Assembly: GCF_018691265.1 (NCBI RefSeq)
Contig: NW_024881300.1
Location: 4,359,046-4,423,045 of the forward strand
Origin: Tyto alba
Lineage: Eukaryota; Chordata; Aves; Strigiformes; Tytonidae
Length of the DNA: 64,000 nucleotides
Direction: 5' to 3'
Both the position numbers and the translations under genes were made by a program. Each line of letters opens with the position of its first letter. The stretch's first letter is position 1. Under the pieces are notes generated by a model. The model searched no databases. It was given only the letters and a program-made list of their open reading frames with translations, and was not told where the DNA came from. Of the stretch, positions 1 through 11,116 are shown piece by piece.

Positions 1-3000
1 ATTCTCGCATTAACTTCATAATTCTGATCTCCCCTGATATTCGTGCCCCACTTGGGTACATTCAAGTCTGCACAGAACTCTGAAAAGAGATTTTCAAAAT
101 CTGCTGTTAAACCCATTATACTGACATTTGCAGATGGAGTGAAAATGCTTGAATTTCACCCCTCCGTAGGTCTAATGAATACCGAACTCCTGAAAAAAGG
201 TTATAGTTTGAGGATACATGGCAAAGCAGTTAGAGCACACGTGCTCCCAGCTGCCCCAGCCCTTAGTTGGCAAGTTAAATGGTGTTTCAGTCAGCATCGT
301 CAATGGGCCAGGCACTGCCCTAGACAGGAGGGTCATGAAAGAAGAGCCCCAGCCTCTCTAAAGAAGCTATTGAGCTTTCAGGAAGTTTTACTTATTTCAG
401 AAGAGCAGCATGAAAAGACACAAAGTTGCCAGAAGAAAGTCAACCATAGGAATAGGCCCATGCACCACAAACTGAAGGATCACTGACACGTTTAAACAAA
501 TGAATGCTCACTTTATGGTTTTTCATTTGTTGTAATGCTGGTTCCTTTACACAGTGAGATTAAATTTACTACCTTTTAACGGATTAATGCTTAGATGTGG
601 TAGTTCTGGATGAGCAAACACTTCAGCTATAGGAAGCAACGCACAAAACACCAATGGTGATACTATGTCAGTAGTGTGTTATAGAGAACATTTGATGAGA
701 AATGGGTAAATACAAATAAATGGGTGTTTTCTTGTGCGTGACACCTTTATTGGCTTTATCTTGAGCAATATGTGCAGGTAGAGATGTTCCACTGAGAAAG
801 GCTTTGCTTCTGCTTCCAAGGGTTTCAAATGCAAGGTAGTATAGAGGAGGTGCTGCAGCACTGACCTCGGCTGCTGTAATTACTGCTCAGAGCCTGGTGC
901 CACTACCAAACTATATAGGATCCTGTATGTAAAGATAAGCAGTTGGAATTCTTCCTGCGAGTTAGCACACAGCAAGCCAATTGCATGCAGCATAATGTGC
1001 AGCTCCTGACATTTGCAATATCTCACAAACCTCCCCCCTTCAAATTTAAGTTGGCAAAGTGGTCATTCTTCCAGTCTTCTGGACTTGCTACACAAAGGCG
1101 TGTTGTAGTTTAGGAATACTTTCCATAAATCTGTCCAAAGCCCAAGAACATGTGCGCACACTTATATGGATTGACTTTCACTGTACTCGCATTTCATTTT
1201 GTTTTCTGTTTATGTAAGTAAATGGTCAACAAATGTGAAGATGTGAACATACGTGAAAAGTAAATTTCAAAGCTGCACATGTAAGCATTTGGAATAGCTG
1301 TTTTTATTTTATGCACATAAATACTGGTACCATAATTTTCTGTGCACTGAGTCAGAAAAAGTCGAGTTACTTAGCTGGGTCCAAAAAAGTCAACACAGTC
1401 AAAAAATAAATATACAAGGTATAGGGATGCAAATATGTTAGTCTCAGACTATGGATGTGTAAACAATGCACCCAAACACTTCCTAAATATGCCTGTGCAG
1501 TTAACGTAGGATTGATATCTGAAACAGCTTGCTTATTGCTCTTTCAGCAATGTGGGCATAAATTTCCCACATAAAGTGTTCAATAGTGTACCTGATTCTA
1601 AGCCCACTGAAATCAGAGCAGGTCTTCTGTTAAGTTTAGTAGATTTTCTAGGGGGCAAAGCTACAGAATGTGGTGAGAATTCTTGTTAGTCTTTGATTGC
1701 ATGATCTCTGTGAAGGTAAACAGATGACTGCTACCCAACTCCAAACCTGTAAGAAACATCTGACAACTTTTCTTTTAATTAAGATGCAAAAGATGAGTAA
1801 GACTAGGTGTCTAGAGAGGTTCTTAATTTCTCATCACTTAAAAGCTCTCTACTTAATAGGGTATGGATGTTGCGTGAAGAAACCTCTTAAAGAAGCTTCA
1901 GATGTATTCAGTGGAGGTTTGTTGTCCAGAAAGGTAGTATATTGTTGAGAACTGCTGATCACGTTTAGCATGAGCTTAGAGTCTTTTCTTACCAGATGTG
2001 ATGACGAGAATATAGGGCTATCCACTCTCATTAGTTCTTGTTGTCTGATTCCATTTTTATAAGCATTTATAGTCAGAATTACTTATGCTTACTTTAGAAG
2101 TGGTGTTTTCTCTCTTTTGGGAGAGGTTGCTTCACAACTGTTTTATGGGGATAGGTTCCTGCCTCTTCCTTGGGAACACATAGTGTTGGTCACTCCATTT
2201 GACATCATACTGAACTTCGTGGACCCTTTGGTCTGTGATGGTATTTCCAGTGAGAACTTGAACCCCAAAGCACAAGCCTATTGGTCTAGTAAAGTAATCT
2301 TTGCTGATATTCTTGGTTCACACACTCAGAAATTTATGTTCATAAATATGATAGACATAGACTGCCATGACTGGACTTTGTCTTTTTTTCTTGTTCTTAG
2401 GTAGCTTTTTGCCATTATTCACAGCTGGGCAGACTTGTGAATTCTGTGAATTTCCTTTACTGAATCTGGCACAAAAATGTCCCTGTAAAAACGTGGTTTA
2501 TTTCTTATGCAGAAAGAATGGATTAAAGCCCTGAGAAAAAGTACTATCAGAGGAAAACAGCCATAGCTCAATACATTTGTTGACAATTTCACTGTTTTGT
2601 TTAAAAAATTGCCAGGATTTGTTCCTACATCATATCATGATTTTTTACAGGCACAGTACCTCATGAGAAGAATAGTGCTTTTGTTCCTCCAAACTGGTAT
2701 TTTTTAATTATCAGCATAAATGAAAGCAAGATGGTAACAAACTTTTCCCAGACACAAGAATGGAGAGAACAAATATAAAGTATGCCAGTATTCAGATAAA
2801 GGAATATTATGCAGTATTCAGGAACTTTTCTGCAGTGATGCACTTGTGTTCTTCCAAAAAAATGTTTATAATGAATTATTTTAACATATGTTAAAAGAAT
2901 AGAAGGTCCTTTGCATATTGTGTGTTTAATTCCAAACTACTGAAGAGGGGAGTAATTAAAATAATGTACGTCTCCAAAGAACTATGGACTTGACATTTTA

Positions 3001-3859
3001 TTCCTAACTGGATTTCTCTTATGACTGACTATTACTAGCAGCAAGGCAGCAGTTGCTACCAGATTTTGGAGTGCTTGCTTTGCCAAGTTTGTAGTGTATA
3101 AATACTTTGTAAGTGATTTTAACCATCTCTAATGTAGTATTGTGGAGGTCCCATTCCTTCCTGTTGTAAGCAACTGTTCTGTTGATATCATTGACTCCTT
3201 GGCCTGAATTTTAAGCCTGAATGACTGAAACTAGACTTAGTAAAATGAAACACTCTAGAAAGCCTAAGTATAGAACCACTTCTACCTGGATTATTGCCCA
3301 ACTCTTACGGCTTGAAAACAAAAGCCAAATATGTTTGTCAAAGTTTGCCTGTCACTGTCTTGGCATGAAAATTACAATTTGAAGTGATTTCTTCCAAGTC
3401 TGAGGCTTAGAGTTTTCTGTCTCCTTTCATTCCCCATTAAATACTGGACACCAGAAAGGCTTGGCCTAGATTCTTAGCAAGTTTTCCTTTCACTCAATGT
3501 AAGTGGTGAGAATCAGCATATTTCTGTTGAGTGCAGAGGTGCCTTTCTTGAAGCATTAGATGAAGTATCACATCACAGTACTCCCACCTCTTCCTCCAGT
3601 TTATTCCTGTGCTAGTGGAAATAGAGACAGTCAGCTCCAACAGCTGCATGGTTTTATGAAATAATCTACTCTGAATTCATGGTCAGGCCAAGTTTCAGTG
3701 AAGAAATCATGTCCTGAAGAGAAGTGTCTGTTTCTCTTAAGGGTAATCACACCAGCTTTCTGCTTGGGGCCTGTTTTGGAAGTACCTCTTTTCAGTCATT
3801 CTCCAGATGCAAATTACATGTTCAGTGTTTTTGGTCTCCCTGCTTCCAGTTCAGCCTGC

Positions 3860-3875
3860 CCACCAGAAGGCAGAG
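3860..3875 (+). promoter_or_regulatory. CTCF-like motif
   Basis: CCACCAGAAGGCAGAG matches the CTCF core (CCASYAGRKGGCRS) with one mismatch, the A where G or T is usual. It lies in a SLC6A2 intron. Single matches of this quality occur by chance, so this is only a candidate site. Confidence 0.25.
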
Positions 3876-6244
3876 TTTGCATATATTCTTGGTGTAAATG
3901 TACAACCTAGAGAACCAAGTTCAAGATGTACTCACTTCCCATGTAGTCTTGAGGCTGAAGACTTAAGTGCTTGAGCACATTTAGCATCCTTAACAAGTTT
4001 TCTATAAGCTGCAGTGCATCCCAGTAACACAAAGCAGCAAGTTCTTGTTGCACTAGTTATTGTGGTTGAAAACATGGCCCCAAATGCTCCAGACTGGATG
4101 GTCTCCCATATGCCTTGGTAGTACTGAGGAGAATAATGGAGCTTATTTTCATCTCCACTGCCAAAATCACTCCCTTTCTATATTTTTACAGTGGGCACCA
4201 GTGCTATTGCTGTTTTCAATCCCTGTTTTAATAATGCTAATTATCATACCTTGTTGTGTTAATGCAGACTCTGGGCTTCCGTAGGTACCCCCACTGAAGT
4301 TTGAGTGGCATAGTTTGATTTCCCTTGGGTATAGAAGTAGCTGTTATATTTCCTTGTTTCTCTATATAACTGATCAAAATTCAAAATCTGAAATCTGCCA
4401 TATTAAATCCATTGCCCCAAAATTAATTGTTTCTGTTATTGCTAATATCTTGCACCACTGGATGGGAGTACAAACCTTAAGCAAGCAAGCATTCTCATAG
4501 ATTTTGGAAACCAGTGTCTTCATGATGCTGTTACTTAAGAATGGTTACCCATCCACAGGTATTACTGAGGAAGGATCGATTAGCTATCCAGTTGATAATT
4601 TAGGATTTCTGGTTGTAAGGAATAGACTGACCTGACACAAACTATTCCATCAGGAACTGTAATTCTTCTCTGGCAAAGATTTGTTGATTAAGAAGTGACT
4701 GATAGCTACCTGCCAGAAAGAATCAGGTGTGAATCCTACACAAACACTTGGGTCAAGTTCAGCAGTCATTCAAGCAGTAGAGAAATATGGTATAAGGACA
4801 CCCAATATTCTTAAAGGAATCTTCAGCCTTTACTTGAAGGGGTTTTCAGAGTGAATATAACCAGTCAAGACCCTTACTTGAACTATCACTTAACATACTG
4901 CATTCAAAAATGGTGTAACATTTTGTAAACCCACTGTACCGATGCAAATTTAATCTTACAACATCACTTCTAATTCCTGACCTTGTTGCACATAATATGA
5001 AACTTTATAATCAGAAGATTCAGTTGTCCCTGTTGTAAGAAAGACCATGGGCATGAGTTAGGTTATTTGATATACGAGAAGATAAACCCTGTTTTTTGAA
5101 TTGGGCTGCCTTTGTTAGGTTGGATCTGAATACACTAAAACTTTGCATAAGTTTGGGTCCACACCTGAGCTGTAGAGCTGTACAGCTGGATTTGATGAGC
5201 TAATCCAAATACTGGATAAGTGAACATAATGCCCCTTGTGATTCCCTGTTTTTACAGCTGGGAAAGCAGATGTTACAGATTGTGTTACTTGAGTGGTTAT
5301 CTTCTCATTTTTGCAATATAATCTAGCTGTTAATAAGTAGAGGGCCTAGAGACTTAATTACGGCCCCAAAATTCAGGGATCAAAGCATAATGAAATGTCA
5401 AATTCTCTTTTTATTCTTACCTTGTGAAAACTGAACCTTGAATCTATTTCATGGTGAGGAAAGGACCCTAATGTTTCAAGTTTCAGTATACAGACAGAGT
5501 CACAAATTGAGCTGTTGCCCAGATCAGTGGAATGAAATCAAAACACTGTGAATAGCTTCTACCAAAACCTCACCCGCTACAGACTCAAAATCATACCCCA
5601 AGCCTGATGTGATAACAGAAAATGCATAAAACCACTTTAAATCATAAAGGAGCAAAACAAGAATATAGGGATTGCATATTGCTTTACAACACCTTAAGCA
5701 CAAGAAAATTATAAAAACAACCCTTTTTAAAAATACTGTTTGAATGAAAGTTCTTCAGTAGTGTGGCTCTTTGTCTGAAGATGCTGAATGTGAATGTCTT
5801 ATACTTCCCTTTCAATACAGGTCCTTTCACTGACTACATCCATAAGCAGCCTTTTGCTATAAAAGATCTGTCTTTACATTTGCATTATGAACACAACATA
5901 TATGGTCTTTGTAAGGGCAATAGATCTCCTAGCTGTCATTATTCGTCACTGTAGTGAGTTTCTTTGAACTCAGCCCCCCCTTATTGTTTTCAAAGCACTG
6001 AGTTTAGTTTACTCAAACCCCTGCCAACAGTTTGCGTATCACTACTGATCTTTCCCTGTGCTGTCTTCAGAGGAGAAATAGCAGCCACAAATGTTTTAGA
6101 GCTATAAACACAGACCTCAAGATCCCTACTGTAGTCAGGAATGGTTTAACACACACTAGGTTATTTATGGTAACAGTGGTGTCCCTTTGTTTCTACAGGA
6201 TTGGATTCGCTGCTCAGCAGGTGTGCGTCCTGATATCCTTCTAT

Positions 6245-6440
6245 TCCCAACACAGAAATATTAATTGATTATTCAGATTAATTCGACAGCTGATTCAATT
6301 AGCCTGATGCCTATCCTCCTTTCTTCATCCTAATTAAATATCATTTTCCCCTGGAGGTCCATAATGCAATTATTTATACACAGATTGATATCTTTGTTTT
6401 ATAGTTCACTTGTTAATCTATATACCTTTTTGGTTTTGAT
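6245..6440. promoter_or_regulatory. TAAT-rich homeodomain-site cluster
   Basis: About 200 bases are dense in homeodomain cores. TAATTGATTA at 6262-6271 is a P2-type paired-class dimer site (TAAT-2-ATTA). It is followed by GATTAATTC, CAATTAG, CCTAATTAAAT near 6331, and GCAATTATTTAT near 6366, with a CAGCTG E-box in between. The cluster sits in an intron of SLC6A2. PHOX2 factors, which drive noradrenergic genes, bind this class of site. Enhancer function is inferred and untested. Confidence 0.35.
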
Positions 6441-7017
6441 TCCAAGTGCTTGATTTGAGTGTGCCTTTGACTGTCTCAGACCATATTGCAGAATTCTCTT
6501 TTGCTTAAAAATTAGAAAAAGCTTGTCTTTCTACAACTGTGGTGCTTTCCTCCTGCTCACTGCTTCATCTCACTTCATTGAAGCAGCTGAGCAAACAGGT
6601 CTGCTCCAAGATATTTTGCAAGTAGAGAAACAGGCCAAGCCAGGTGAACAAGTGATTATTTTAAAGCCTTAAAGTCAACTCAGGTTGGCATGCGGTCATC
6701 TTTGTCAGAATATTGCTGTGTTCCCTTGCCCTGGCAAAGCTGGTGCAAGCAAAAGTGGTACATCAGGGAATATTTGTGTCTTCGGTCCAAGTCGATTTTA
6801 CTCAGTGGCAAATATTACATTTGTTTAGGAGAAGCCAAACCTCGCAGAGGCAAGAGTCTTAATCATACAGGAATACAGATCAACATTACAGCTGCATTTT
6901 AACCTTAGTCTTCTGATGCTTATTCTAGAGGCAGGGTGCTAAGCTATTTTACCTTCCAGAGGAAACATTCTTAGATATAGAATTCTGAATAAATAGCAAA
7001 ATGAAGTCAACACTTAC

Positions 7018-7255
7018 TCATAAAATTCAGCTGCAGGAGTGAGCTTGTACTTCGAGTATTTGGTACCATTGCCAAGCACTGATGCATTGAAGAGTTTGGG
7101 ATCTGTACAGTTTGGACTGTTCCAACTGTTGTCGCAGTTTGTCCAGGGGAGCTCAAATGTGAATGATGAAAATAGATAATACAGAGACCAAGCTATGATA
7201 ACGTTGTAGTAGAAACCCACGTAAAGAGCTATGAGTATCACTGCATAGCCTACAC
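7018..7255 (-). CDS. SLC6A2: Noradrenaline transporter NET, third coding exon (TM3 and extracellular loop 2)
   Basis: This exon is 238 nt, spliced from an acceptor (TTTAG at 7260-7256) to a donor (GTAAG from 7017). It starts inside a Gly codon (residue 147) and ends after two bases of a Glu codon (226). It encodes residues 148-225. TM3 ([20 protein letters not shown]) contains the Tyr pair used in substrate binding by monoamine transporters. Next comes extracellular loop 2, with the Cys187-Cys196 disulphide pair and three N-glycosylation sequons: N195-C-T, N203-A-S and N209-G-T. In human NET the same cysteines are C176/C185 and the sequons N184, N192 and N198, a constant offset of 11 residues. 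The sequence is very close to mammalian NET and distinct from SERT. The remaining transmembrane segments are outside the window. Confidence 0.96.
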
Positions 7256-10200
7256 CTAAAGACAAAGGAAAACTAGATTATACATTGCATTTTACATGCA
7301 ACAGTATATGCAAACACTGTAGTTAAACTCAACCATACATAACTGCAAATTCATTTTAGGTCTTCAGACCAATAAAAGGAAATTTTGATGTTTATATACA
7401 CACATGCGGACACACTGCCACTGATCTTAAAACAAAAGATTACATTAATGATTTTGGAAAATGACTGGCTTTTAGCAAATCCAGTTGTTTGCCAGAGAAA
7501 GAAATTAAGCAGTACAAAGTCAAAATTTGCTCTTGTACAACTCCATTGCTGATTTGCTTCCAATGCAAAAGATTGCAAGCCCATGTTAGGAGTGAAACTC
7601 ACTTCATCTTCATAATGTCAGAGTCCTTGGCAACTTTTCTTGGAAAAGTGAAGCTCGAGACTTAAGTGAAGTTTTCCTATGCCTCATGTTCCCACCCTGA
7701 GCTAGTTTGGAACAGACACTGAACCTTCCCCTGTTTCTTTCCCATTGTTACTCTCCCGATTGGCTTCCGTCAGTGTGTAGTTAGGTCCAAAACATTCATG
7801 AAACAGTCTGTGCTGTTCCACTGAGGGGTTCCAAGTGATTTTTGGGCATGCCAGTAAATCTTGGTGAATATCAAGCTTGGGGCTAAACTGTGCGTGGACC
7901 TTCAAACTATTTTATTATCTCCCCAGGATTACAGAATCCTCACTGTAAGAATTCTTTTTTGACTTTGAACATTTGTTTTGTATTTATGCATACTGTGAAG
8001 TGTGCTTGGAGGGTCCCTTTAGTGAGTGAGCCCGTGAGAGTGCATGTTCTTCACATGAAAATGGACATCTTCCAATGGTTTGGGAGGAAGCTTTGGTACT
8101 AATGTCAGAGCAGAGCAAAAGTTTGTTGCCAGAACTGTTCAAGAAGCTTGCTTTATCTTGGCTGATATCATCTTTCCTTTACTCTGTGCGCAGGTTTGTT
8201 CTCTGAATCCTACCCCAGAGCTGTATGTATTGCATATAACGGGCAGAGACAACAGCTGTTTTATGACTATCATCACTGTGCTACCACAGCACCTAAGTAT
8301 AAACCTTTACTTCTAATTTTCTTCAGTTTAGTTATTTTATTTGGAGATACTGCATTGGAAGCCTAGCAGTTGGAGATTATTAGGCTTTCATATTTCTTGA
8401 TAAAGTAAGGAAGTAGCACACACTTTGAGTGTTAAATCCTTGGTTTAAAATTTGCATAAGGAACAGATGCTGACCCTGAAGGAGTTGGCAGTTCAATGAC
8501 TGCTGCATATACCAAATTACTCTTTGCTCTTCAGGAGGCTTTTAATACACAGACCAGTTTGCTCATCCTTAATGTTGGGGAAAAGATTGTGAAAGTAAAG
8601 ATGAAACTGTATCTTCAAATTCTTGGTGCTTAAATGAATCCAGTATATTAACACTCAAACTCTAGTGATACGTTATGATCAATAGAATGGAGCAGAAGGG
8701 GGAATCACCTAAGGGGATAATTCTTAAATATTCATGTGAATGTTAAAATACTAAGTACAAATAATATATGTTGCATGATTTCTGTTTTAAAAAAGTGTTC
8801 CTGAAATTCCTCCAATTCAGTTGGGCAATGATACATATTTAAGATCAAGATTAAAAAGTACTAGATCAAATGTATCTTAAATGTCAATCCTCTGAAATCA
8901 TAAGACTGTTCAGGAATGAATTTGCTCTCCTGTTTCCAGGTCTCGCTTGTCTTAAAAGTAATGCTGCACCACCTACCCTCTAAAACAGATCCTGGAAAAT
9001 GCAGAGATGAAAACAGACAGTGTTGCAAAGATTACAGGGTATATTTTGAATTTTATGTGTTATGAGAGGATCTCATTAGGAGTAGAGTCCTGAGAGTTCC
9101 TACCAATAATATATAAATAATATAAATAGCAAAATTAGTACTATAGTGCTGTTCATTTAGAGAAGGTGTTATTAATTTGTGTAGACTGCATACCTTTCAT
9201 TTGAGTGAGAGATTTGAGTTATCTCAGAAACAGCTCAAAAACATTAGCAGTAAAATGTGTTTGTATGTTATCAGAAGATTTGGCCAAAACTTCAAAAGTA
9301 CTGAGTTTATGTTTGTGCTGAGGTGCAGATACAACTCAACTCTTATTCCTTTTTGAGAATCAAATCACTTATGCTATCCTATATCCTAGTAATAAGAACA
9401 CTTAAAAATCAACAGTAATGTATGTTTAGTCCACCTTGAAAATGTCAGCTTAAAAACACAGCTGGAATGTCAACAAGACTATACATGAAATAAGTTTTAT
9501 TTTCCTTTCTCATCATCTTTTCAATCCTGAAGTCAACAGATGGAGTACCTCTGAGCACAGTGGTATTTGGCTCAAACACTTTGAGATCTGTACGGTCTAA
9601 TTTTTGCAGTTAGGTTTTCAAAATCCTCGTTGCCATCCAAAGGTATTAACTGATACCAGCAGGAATTTTGATTGAGCAAGGGTCTTCAGGCTCCTGGGTG
9701 CTCGAATGAATTTTGTCTCCCGTGAAGGGATTATAGAAAGGCTAGGTAAATCTATATGAATTAATTTTAAAATTTTGAAGCACTTATTTTATTAGCTTGC
9801 CTATTTATTTTTTATTATATCTCTAATTTTGCTGTGAGTTTTGGGTTTGATAAAAAAAACTCTGCAGTTTTCCTACTCTGCAGCACTAGACTCCTTGAAG
9901 AAGAAAGCTGTATTTTGAGAAAGAAGACTAACATTTACTCAGTGTAACCTATATCCAAGCACCGGATCCACCAAGTTTGGATTGTTATTGTTAAGCTCCT
10001 CAGCTTTTGTCAGTCACGGGATGAACATGATCTGAATTTTAAGCTTCTAAGATCAGCTGAGCTTGACTGGTTTCATTTCAGATAGCTCTGTGTTGAAAAG
10101 GCTTTTACATAAGATTTTTAGATACAATCTGGTATAGTTATAAGGGAACTTAGAATTTTTGCTGGTAGGAATTAAATAAGAAAATTCTTGAGGCTCCTTA

Positions 10201-10984
10201 ACAAATATTTGTTCCGTGTACAGAAAGCATATGGCTTCTTTCACCCAGGGAGATCCCTTTATCCCTCATCAATGCCAAACACTCTGATCAGTATCCCGAC
10301 ACCTAATCGCGGCTATTTGTTCCTCGCAGAATGATTGCAACTCAGTGCACAAGACAACACTCCACACCCTTTTATTTGGTGACGCTGGAGAGTTAACCCT
10401 AGTGCAAAACACTTGAAAGTAATAATAATGTTCAGGTTTTAATAAGTGCTTTTCATTGCTAGATTTGAAAACCACTTTACAAAGTCTGTCAGAATCATTG
10501 CTCCCATTTCATAGGCAGGAAAACTGAGCTACAGAGCCACAGATAACTTGTGTGATGTTACAAGTATAATGGATGGAAGTGAAGTGAACAGAGCCAGTGG
10601 TTATCTTAGTCACTGTGGGAGACAGGGCTGAACTGCCCTGTATGGGATGAGGTATTTCCAAATGTTTGCACTGCCAACTCCTCCCTCCACCTAGAGATAC
10701 CCAGTTCCTCCCACTCCCCAGGAAGGGGGGGGAAAGGGAGCACAGGGCTGAACTGCTCCTCCTCATTGCTCTCTGCACTCCTCTGCAATCATCCTGAAGA
10801 TGATTTCTTTGGCTTTTCCTATTTTGTGCTCCACCTGTGATAACAAAAAGATTTCTGACTTCAAGGGTTGGGGAAAGGTCAGCAAATATCATGCTGTCTG
10901 TGGAAAGATGAGAGACCTTTACTTTGTGCTCACAAGTGTGTGGCACCCTCACAGTGCTATTCAAGTGAGCAGAGGGACACTTAC
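7256..10984 (-). other. SLC6A2: SLC6A2 intron between second and third coding exons
   Basis: This 3.7-kb intron has consensus ends: donor GTAAG from 10984 and acceptor CAG-type TTTAG before 7255. Open frames inside it are short and without family resemblance. One extends from the second coding exon into the intron and is read-through noise. It contains a MIR-type SINE fragment at about 10.43-10.57 kb. I saw nothing else that stands out. Confidence 0.9.
10430..10570 (-). repeat. Ancient MIR-type SINE fragment
   Basis: Read on the plus strand this is the reverse complement of a MIR-family SINE. An AAGTGCTTTTCA-like block is followed by CCACTTTACAAAG, then CCCATTTCATAGGCAGGAAA and ACTGAGCTACAGAG. 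The last blocks correspond to the MIR landmark 'CCCATTTTACAGATGGGGAAACTGAGGCACAGAG'-type segment. It is strongly diverged, as expected for an amniote-wide relic. The boundaries are approximate. Confidence 0.6.
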
Positions 10985-11116
10985 CTTTGAAAACTGGACA
11001 GATTTTCCACACAGTGGCAGCCCCCTCTCGGTTATATTGTCCCAATGCCAATTCCATATAGAACAGGGGCATTCCAGCAATGATTAAGAAGAGGATGTAG
11101 GGAATAAGAAAAGCAC
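10985..11116 (-). CDS. SLC6A2: Noradrenaline transporter NET, second coding exon (end of TM1 to start of TM3)
   Basis: This exon is 132 nt. The acceptor is TTTCCAG ending at 11117 and the donor GTAAG starts at 10984. It begins by completing Gly103 and ends after the first base of Gly147, so it encodes residues 104-146. TM2 reads [20 protein letters not shown]. It is followed by [18 protein letters not shown], the strongly conserved intracellular loop 1 of SLC6 transporters with its GQYNREG motif, and then CPVFK. Both flanking introns are in phase 1, and the exon joins in frame to its neighbours. The match to human NET is nearly complete. Val in CPVFK replaces the human Phe. Confidence 0.96.

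Larger units (their letters stand above)
1..7017 (-). other. SLC6A2: SLC6A2 intron after third coding exon (partial)
   Basis: This is intron sequence downstream of the donor at 7017/7016 (GTAAG on the minus strand). It runs off the left edge. I searched for the next SLC6A2 exon, the one beginning with the conserved Arg-Gly-Val of extracellular loop 2 and continuing into TM4, and did not find it. Short open frames here show no family resemblance. The stretch holds a TAAT-rich cluster near 6.25-6.44 kb, a CTCF-like motif near 3.86 kb, and a possible very worn MIR-type fragment around 5.23-5.30 kb that I cannot confirm. Confidence 0.85.

Noticed and set aside
43..486. 147-codon frame at the left edge
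   Set aside because: No similarity to SLC6A2 exons or any family I know. It lacks flanking splice sites consistent with NET reading phase.
10509..10984. Extension of the second NET exon frame into the intron
   Set aside because: It is read-through past a consensus GTAAG donor. The sequence after it is non-conserved and partly a MIR repeat.
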